Assembly: GCA_910579835.1 (NCBI GenBank) | Contig: CAJTWQ010000073.1 | Span: forward strand, 1 to 6,725 | Reading direction: 5' to 3' | Length of the DNA stretch: 6,725 bases | From: an uncultured Ruminococcus sp. | GTDB lineage: Bacteria > Bacillota > Clostridia > Oscillospirales > Ruminococcaceae | In this document: in pieces, positions 1 to 5,600 of the stretch | How positions within the stretch are numbered: position 1 is the first letter of the stretch | Layout: each line of letters starts with the position of its first letter | Notes under the pieces: model-generated | What the model was told of the DNA's origin: nothing | Database searches by the model: none | The model's input: the letters and a program-made list of their open reading frames with translations, nothing else | Translations under genes and position numbers: made by a program

Positions 1-249
1 GCTTATCAACCATCTTACGCTCCTCTGAAAAAGTATGCTGATAAACAGATTTCATATATTTGGGCTACTCCATCCACCACGCTCCATGGCATATTTATCT
101 GGTATACCTAGCATTAACATTACAGATGCATTCAAATGCCTTAGGTCATGGAACGTAATATGCGCAAGACCGTTTGTATTCAGAATCCTTGTTAATCTTT
201 TTCCTATTGCATTTTCTGTCATCTCGGTAATAGAATCCCCATGAAATTC
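1..249 (-). pseudogene. Tyrosine recombinase (phage/ICE-type integrase), C-terminal remnant with frameshift
   Basis: This is the C-terminal end of the catalytic domain of a tyrosine recombinase, the enzyme class that integrates and excises phages and conjugative elements. On the minus strand the frame reads through HDLRHLNASVMLMLG (second catalytic Arg) and MERGGWSS (Trp at the His/Trp-III position), then stops at a TGA at 52-54. The rest of the motif, MKSVYQHTFSEERKMVDK, with the nucleophilic Tyr at 41-43, continues in another frame from an ATG at 53-55 that overlaps the TGA, and runs off the left edge. Loss of one base in what was probably an Ile-Met codon pair (around 53-58) explains the break. 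The first catalytic Arg and the N-terminal DNA-binding domains are absent: the frame is open to 321, but beyond about 249 it runs antisense to the plus-strand ORF and does not look like integrase. The family call is confident from the motifs. Loss of function is inferred, barring a sequencing error. Confidence 0.82.
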
Positions 250-936
250 AAAGCAGGTAAATTCCATTATTCGGAGCTTTTCGATAATAGTACAGATGTC
301 CTGACACTTTTTCATGAACAATTTGATATTTTATCCTATTTCACTCCAAATGACAATACGGAAGTTAGACTTTATAATGTTTCAGAACAATCCATGCAAA
401 ACGATATATATGTAACATATAGTCATACAGGGCAGTTAAAATATGTTGAACTTATTCATAATGATGAAGTGCGCTTACTATTTATCAACTATCTTGATGA
501 TAATGATGCATAATTTGAAATATTAGATTTTGCTGAACAAAGTGCTGACATAATCTCAAATGAGCTGCTAAAATGCAAAGATATGGTTGCCAGACTATTT
601 ATTGAGTATTATGGAGCGACTGAAGGTTTTGATTTTGCCGCAAAGATAGGTACTGTTAAAGATAAACAGACAGTTATTGACAGTTTATCTGAAAAAGTAA
701 AGCAGCGTGGACTTGGAAAAATGGTCGTTGATAACAGCGGAAATTATCCAAATACTAACCGTATTGCGTGTGATCGATATACCATTGAAATTATGTTGCT
801 TTGTTCTTCTCTTGAAATTTGTAATTGTTTAATGGATATGGCTATCAATGTAATGATAGATAATATAAAAAACAAAGTTATTGATTCACTTAATAAATTG
901 GATGATTTTAAATTTATAGTTTCAAAATATGACTAA
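241..936 (+). pseudogene. Unrecognised AT-rich gene, interrupted by an in-frame TAA and probably 5'-truncated
   Basis: I do not recognise this protein. Codons 241-510 encode 90 residues, a TAA follows at 511-513, and the same frame continues without another stop to the TAA at 934-936. The ATG at 583, which could start a 117-residue protein, is in that same frame, so this looks like one ~231-codon gene with a nonsense mutation rather than two genes. Neither the ATG at 241 nor that at 583 has a Shine-Dalgarno-like sequence. The start at 241 coincides with the end of the integrase homology on the other strand, suggesting that recombination removed the true 5' end. The N-terminal part is rich in Asp, Tyr and Phe (for example KFHYSELFDNSTDVL). 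The C-terminal part looks helical, with hydrophobic stretches (IEIMLLCSSLEICNCLMDM) but no clear membrane segment or signal peptide. Codons are more AT-rich than in the genes to the right, consistent with acquired DNA. An accessory or phage-derived protein is possible but unproven. Confidence 0.6.
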
Positions 937-984
937 ATTCTGATTTAGAAAAGTAAACCAATAGAATGAGAACGAGTTCAAAAA

Positions 985-1021
985 TAAACCCGAAAGCAGT
1001 TTAAATCTACTTTCGGGTTTA
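985..1021 (-). terminator. Rho-independent terminator of the isomerase/acyl-CoA synthetase gene, possibly bidirectional
   Basis: There is a perfect 12-bp inverted repeat (arms 985-996 and 1010-1021, core AAACCCGAAAG / CTTTCGGGTTT) with a 13-nt loop. Read on the minus strand, the stem is followed at once by five T residues (984-980), a standard intrinsic terminator 71 bases past the stop codon of the gene ending at 1092. On the plus strand the stem is followed by a weaker ACTTATTTATG tract, so it may also stop transcripts of the interrupted ORF ending at 936. Confidence 0.88.
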
Positions 1022-1091
1022 CTTATTTATGAGCGTCTAACTTTATCAGACCGTCTTTATTTTATATTTAAAATTTTATCAGCTTTGATTT

Positions 1092-3620
1092 TTATGCAGT
1101 CACAATATTATCAGCATTGTGGAGTTTCAATTTTTCTACGGCTTGCTCCCTCATTTTATATTTAAGAATTTTTCCTGCCGCATTCATTGGGAAACCGTCA
1201 ACAAAATCAACGTACTTAGGACATTTGTGCTTTGCCATACGTTCAAGACAGAAGTTTCTTATTTCCTCCTGATCAGAAGTTTCGCCTTCTTGAAGAACAA
1301 TGCAAGCCATAACTTCCTCGCCGTAATCCGCGTCCGGAACACCGATAACCTGAACATCCTTTACCTTAGGATGCGTATAAAGAAAGTCCTCAATTTCCTT
1401 GGGATAAATATTCTCACCGCCTCGGATAATCATATCCTTAATCCTTCCAGTGATCTTATAGTAACCGTCAACAGAACGTCTCCGTGCCAGGTCTCCGGTA
1501 TGAAGCCATCCGTCTGAGTCTATAGCGGCAGCGGTAGCTTCCGGCATCTTATAATATCCTTTCATGATATTATAGCCTCGTGCAACAAATTCTCCGTCTA
1601 CATCATCAGGAAGCTCTTCATTTGTCTCAGGATCAACAATTCTGCATTCTACACCGAAAATCGGTCCGCCCACTGTATTGACCCTCTGTTCAATGGTGTC
1701 TGTTGTCTTACTCATGGTAGTAGCAGGAGATGCTTCCGTCTGACCATAGGTAATGCATATCTCAGTCATATTCATTTTATCGAGAACTTCCTCCATTGTT
1801 TTGATAGGACATGGAGATCCGGCCATAATACCAGTTCTCATATATGAAAAATCCGTCTTTTCAAAGTCCTCATGTCCGAGCATAGCTATAAACATAGTAG
1901 GAACTCCGTGAAAACATGTAATTTTTTCCTTATTGATGCATGCAAGTCCCTTTCTGGGTGAAAACCTTGTTATAGGAGACATTGTTACACCATGAGTCAT
2001 AGAAGCCGTCATAGCAAGAACCATACCGAAGCAATGGAACATAGGCACCTGGATCATCATGCGGTCTGCGGTGGAAAGATCCATGCAGTCTCCGATTGCT
2101 TTACCGTTATTGACCACATTGTAATGAGTAAGCATAACGCCCTTAGGAAATCCGGTCGTACCAGAAGTGTACTGCATATTGCATACATCGTGGATGTCAA
2201 TTGTTTTTCTGACCTTTTCTACATCACTGTACGGAACATTCTTCGACAAAGCCACAGCATCATTCCAGGTATAACATCCGTTGTTTTCAGAATCAATAGT
2301 AATAACATTTTTAAGGAATGGAAGTTTAGCAGAATTAAGCTGACCGGGCGAACAGGTTTTCAATTCGGGACAAAGTTCCTTGATTATATCAATATAGCTA
2401 ATATTTTTAATTCCATCGATCATTACAAGAGTGTTAGTATCAGATTGTCTCAGAAGATATTCTGCCTCATGAATCCTGTACTCTGTATTTACTGTAACAA
2501 GAACGGCTCCTATCTTAGTTGTTGCCCAAAAGGTAATATACCACTGAGGAACGTTCGTAGCCCATATAGCTACATGATCGCCTTTTTTCACACCCATAGC
2601 AAGAAGCGCTCTGGCAAAGGTATCAACATCATCCCTGAATTCAGGATATGTTCTTGTGTAATCAAGCTCCGTGTATCTAAAAGCATACTGATTCGGAAAA
2701 GCGTCGCACATACGATCGAGAACATCCGGGAAAGTATAGTTAATAATTCTCTCTTTTGGCCAGGGGTAATAACCTGTACCCTTGATGCTTGTCTGAAGCG
2801 GATGTTTGTGTTTTTTCTTATACGGCATCATATATTCGGCATACTGAGGAATAACAATTCCTGCGTCACAGAGATCCTTAGACCATCTCTTTACCCATTC
2901 AAGAGAGATATATCCGCCGTAGTTTATGGTGTCAAGGGCAGCTATCATATCTTTTACAGGAATATCACCGGTGCCCATAAGCTTATATTCAACCTTGCCA
3001 TCCTCTTTGACAACACTGTCCTTTACCTGAACATATTTTATATATTCGCCAAGATTTGCAACAGTTGTTTCAGGAGACTCTCCACCGTAACGATAAGGAT
3101 GATGCATATCCCACAGTGCAGCCACCTTGCGGCTGTTTACATTATTCAGAAGCCGTGCAAGACGTGCAGTATCGCTGTAAACCCCGTTCGTCTCCACAAG
3201 CAGCGTAACGTTATATTTTTCGGCAACTGGAACTAATTTTGTAAGAGCTTCAGCAATATAATTATCGTCTACTTCACCGCCCGGAGCTGGATCAAGATCG
3301 CCAAGAATTCTGATATAGGAAACACCGAGCTTATTCGCCAGCTGTGCATAGGCTGTTATTTCGGTTTGAGCTTCATTAAATTTTTCTTTAAATTTAAGAC
3401 ATGCACCTGAAGCAAGGCAGGAAATTTCAAGTCCCAGAGATTTAAGTTTAGCAATAGTGGAAGGAAGCTGCGCCTCCGTAAACGGCTGAGCCTTTACAGA
3501 AAATATCTCGTCTCCGAGACCTCTTATTTCAATGCCGTCAAATCCGAAATCCTTCGCCATTGAATAAATATCCGACCACGTCCAGTCAGGACAGGCAAGG
3601 GTAGAAAAACCAATTTTCAA
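1092..3620 (-). CDS. Fusion protein: sugar-phosphate isomerase/epimerase-like TIM barrel plus acyl-CoA synthetase (AMP-forming)
   Basis: This is one unbroken reading frame of 842 codons from a TTG at 3618-3620. Residues 1 to ~257 are a xylose-isomerase-like TIM barrel (AP endonuclease 2 fold, as in IolE and hydroxypyruvate isomerase), opening with MKIGFSTLACPDW and keeping likely metal and substrate residues: Glu143 (LLVETN), Asp171 and His173 (LWDMHH), Gln198 (QVKD) and Glu241 (SLEW). After a basic linker (KKKHKH), residues ~287-830 form a full-length ANL-superfamily ligase, which activates a carboxylic acid with ATP to an acyl-AMP and then a CoA thioester. Seen here are the P-loop YTSGTTGFPKGV (484-495), YGQTEASP (625-632), TGDL (708-711), the hinge GRIKDMIIRGGENIYP (725-740) and the catalytic Lys817 in NAAGKILK. 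By family resemblance it is closest to medium/long-chain fatty acyl-CoA synthetases; the true acid and sugar substrates cannot be read from sequence. No signal peptide, so cytoplasmic. An ATG at 3627-3629 would add three residues but touches the ribosome site. It has its own promoter and terminator, so it is probably monocistronic. Confidence 0.9.
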   Translation of the reverse strand: MKIGFSTLACPDWTWSDIYSMAKDFGFDGIEIRGLGDEIFSVKAQPFTEAQLPSTIAKLKSLGLEISCLASGACLKFKEKFNEAQTEITAYAQLANKLGVSYIRILGDLDPAPGGEVDDNYIAEALTKLVPVAEKYNVTLLVETNGVYSDTARLARLLNNVNSRKVAALWDMHHPYRYGGESPETTVANLGEYIKYVQVKDSVVKEDGKVEYKLMGTGDIPVKDMIAALDTINYGGYISLEWVKRWSKDLCDAGIVIPQYAEYMMPYKKKHKHPLQTSIKGTGYYPWPKERIINYTFPDVLDRMCDAFPNQYAFRYTELDYTRTYPEFRDDVDTFARALLAMGVKKGDHVAIWATNVPQWYITFWATTKIGAVLVTVNTEYRIHEAEYLLRQSDTNTLVMIDGIKNISYIDIIKELCPELKTCSPGQLNSAKLPFLKNVITIDSENNGCYTWNDAVALSKNVPYSDVEKVRKTIDIHDVCNMQYTSGTTGFPKGVMLTHYNVVNNGKAIGDCMDLSTADRMMIQVPMFHCFGMVLAMTASMTHGVTMSPITRFSPRKGLACINKEKITCFHGVPTMFIAMLGHEDFEKTDFSYMRTGIMAGSPCPIKTMEEVLDKMNMTEICITYGQTEASPATTMSKTTDTIEQRVNTVGGPIFGVECRIVDPETNEELPDDVDGEFVARGYNIMKGYYKMPEATAAAIDSDGWLHTGDLARRRSVDGYYKITGRIKDMIIRGGENIYPKEIEDFLYTHPKVKDVQVIGVPDADYGEEVMACIVLQEGETSDQEEIRNFCLERMAKHKCPKYVDFVDGFPMNAAGKILKYKMREQAVEKLKLHNADNIVTA

Positions 3621-3629
3621 ACATATCAT

Positions 3630-3635
3630 TCCTTT
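3630..3635 (-). promoter_or_regulatory. Ribosome binding site that favours a TTG start
   Basis: The minus strand reads AAAGGA directly against an ATG at 3627-3629, leaving no spacer. The in-frame TTG at 3618-3620 lies 9 bases downstream, a normal distance, and gives the N-terminus MKIGFSTLACPDW that is typical of this TIM-barrel family. The TTG is therefore the better start. Confidence 0.65.
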
Positions 3636-3655
3636 ACAAGATTATAAACAATTAT

Positions 3656-3684
3656 ATTTTACCATATTTCTCATTATTTTGCAA
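3656..3684 (-). promoter_or_regulatory. Sigma-70/sigma-A type promoter for the isomerase/acyl-CoA synthetase gene
   Basis: On the minus strand TTGCAA (3679-3684, -35) and TAAAAT (3656-3661, -10) are separated by exactly 17 bases. Transcription would start near 3649, leaving a leader of about 25-30 bases with the ribosome site inside it. I see no operator-like palindrome overlapping the boxes. Confidence 0.72.
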
Positions 3685-3714
3685 GTGTTTTAAAATAAAT
3701 TCTTAGAAATCAGT

Positions 3715-3769
3715 AAAAAATTCATCCCCTTGGAGTTTTCGCATTTTTATGCATTACTCTAAGGGGATG
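3715..3769 (-). terminator. Rho-independent terminator of the tandem carbohydrate-binding protein gene
   Basis: Arms CATCCCCTT (3723-3731) and AAGGGGATG (3761-3769) pair perfectly. After one imperfect position, GAGT/ACTC (3733-3736 / 3756-3759) extends the stem, and the loop holds a small GCAT/ATGC inner helix. On the minus strand the stem runs into AATTTTTT (3722-3715), a good U tract, 27 bases past the stop codon at 3796. It sits just upstream of the next gene's promoter and should block read-through into it. Confidence 0.9.
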
Positions 3770-3795
3770 TAACCGTTTTAATTATTAATTATTTT

Positions 3796-5600
3796 TCATC
3801 TGATACTTCCGCTGCCGCCGGAAATCAAGTTACCTCCCGTAAGAGTTCCACCATATGCGGCAAGCTGATCCTGATACTGCTCTTGGAAGTATGTAAATCC
3901 GCTGAGTGTGCCTCCTGTATAGAAACTTGCTCCAGAAGGAACTCCTGATCCTCCCGCCTTAAAATTACTTACACTCTTGCCTGCAATAAATGAAACAATA
4001 ACCTGATTATCGCTGCCTACAAGAGAAATACGGGTGCCCTTTGACACTGAACCTGTAGCTGAAACGGACGCGGTAAGCGAACCTCCTCCCATTCCGCCAC
4101 CCATTCCTCCTGAACCGGTATTTTCAATAAATATTCCTCCTGTACAGCTCTTAGCGCCGTCACTGTCAAAAGCTTCGTTGCCGTTTGATATTACAATACC
4201 GCCTGATATTGTAAGACTTCCATTTGAATCGAAACCGTCATGATCACCGTCAGTCACATTTGCAAGAGCAAATCCTCCCTTAATATCCAGAGAATAGCTA
4301 ACGCTGGCAGAGCCTCCGCCTATGCCGCCTCCCCAGCCGCCTTGTCCCCAGCCGGTATTATTACCATTTCCTGAATTATCAGCGCCTCCTGCTGCATTGT
4401 AAGCATCATCTGTAGTGTTACATATTACGGTTCCGCTGTTCTGAACAATGTTCATACCTTCAATGCCTTCATAGCCTTTAATAACAATTATTTTTACATC
4501 GTCGTATGTATCGGCGCTTCCCTTTCCTATTGTCACCTTATGGTCGGAGTGAACTCCGTCATCTGCGGTAGAAAGCTGCATTACACCGCCGTAAAGATTC
4601 ATATCGCCGCCGCAGTGAAGAGAATCGTCTGAGGAATCAATAGTTATATTTCCACCGTTAACAGTAATATTTCCTCTGCTTTGCCATGAAGTTCCCGCAG
4701 TATCATAAATACCTACAGCCTTGATTCCTTTAGCTGAAATATCTGTTTTGTTGGGGTTGCCGTCCTGCATTCCTCCCCCAATACCGCCTCCCCATGGATT
4801 TGTCTGATTTGAACTGTTTCCGGAGCCGGTGAAAGCTGAACCCTGGTAAGTATAAATGCTTATATCTCCTCCGTTGATAACAACATCCTGCTCTCCCTGA
4901 ATTCCGTCTGCATAGGAATTAATATCCAGCTTTCCTCCGTTAACCGTAACAATGCCATAAGACTTATCTCCGGCAGATGCGTCTGTTGCAGTGGATTTTA
5001 TTCCGTCTCCGCTCTGTGTCTTAATCGTAATGTTGAGAGCACTGTAATCCGTATCATTGGCATTTCCGACAGTTACACTGTCCTTGCCTCTTATGCCGTC
5101 GTCAACCGCATTTACTGTAATATTTCCATTATAAATTTTAACGTCATTTTTACATACAACAGCATCATCAGTGTTTCCATTAATTGTAAGATTTCCTTTT
5201 CCCTTGAATTTAATATCGTCCCTTGCAAAAACTGCGCCTTCAACCGTATTAACGTTGCCATCTGCATCAGTATATGTCTGTATATGAACGGTACCATCTG
5301 AAATTACGTTTTCTGTACCATTTTTAGCTGCGATCTGAACCTCATCGCCTATAGAATTTATAAATATTGGAGCAGTGGTACTGTTTGAAATATCAGCGCC
5401 TGCAAGATTAAGTTCAACAACGCCCGTGGGATATGCTGTCTTATCAACGTCAACTACAATCTGCACATTCTTTGCAGCGCCTGAAACAGCAAATGCACCA
5501 GGCTGTGTGATTGTGAGAACACTGCCGTTTACAGAGGCAGTTTCAGCAGGAGCATTTGACATTATGGAAGCTGAATCAAGAGTGACAGTGTAATCGGACG
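3796..5600 (-). repeat. Cthe_2159-type domain, copy 2 of the tandem duplication
   Basis: Copy 2 repeats the order of copy 1: VNGSVLTITQPGAF, VVELNLAGADIS, NGTENVISDG, ARDDIKFKG and DDAVVCKNDVKIYNG. It then adds many more beta-helix turns with acidic D-D/G-G corners, three glycine-rich insertions (4759-4830, 4309-4392, 4078-4119), and a terminal segment with GSVSKGTRISLVGSDNQVIV that is typical of the family's C-terminus. Confidence 0.78.

Noticed and set aside
250..321. Extension of the integrase frame up to a TTG at 321
   Set aside because: The added residues do not resemble a recombinase and run antisense to the plus-strand ORF; only bases up to about 249 were kept.
583..936. A separate 117-residue gene starting at the ATG at 583
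   Set aside because: It is in the same frame as the ORF before it, lacks a Shine-Dalgarno sequence, and the codons between the TAA and this ATG look coding, so it is treated as the second half of one broken gene.
937..1091. Possible small RNA or attachment site in the spacer between the unknown ORF and the fusion gene
   Set aside because: The only clear structure is the terminator hairpin at 985-1021; I saw no promoter or direct repeat supporting another element.
1992..3236. A long plus-strand open frame (414 codons) opposite the fusion gene
   Set aside because: It lies entirely antisense to a gene with clear motifs along its length. Its translation is Cys/His/Arg/Ile-rich with no family resemblance and it has no ribosome site.
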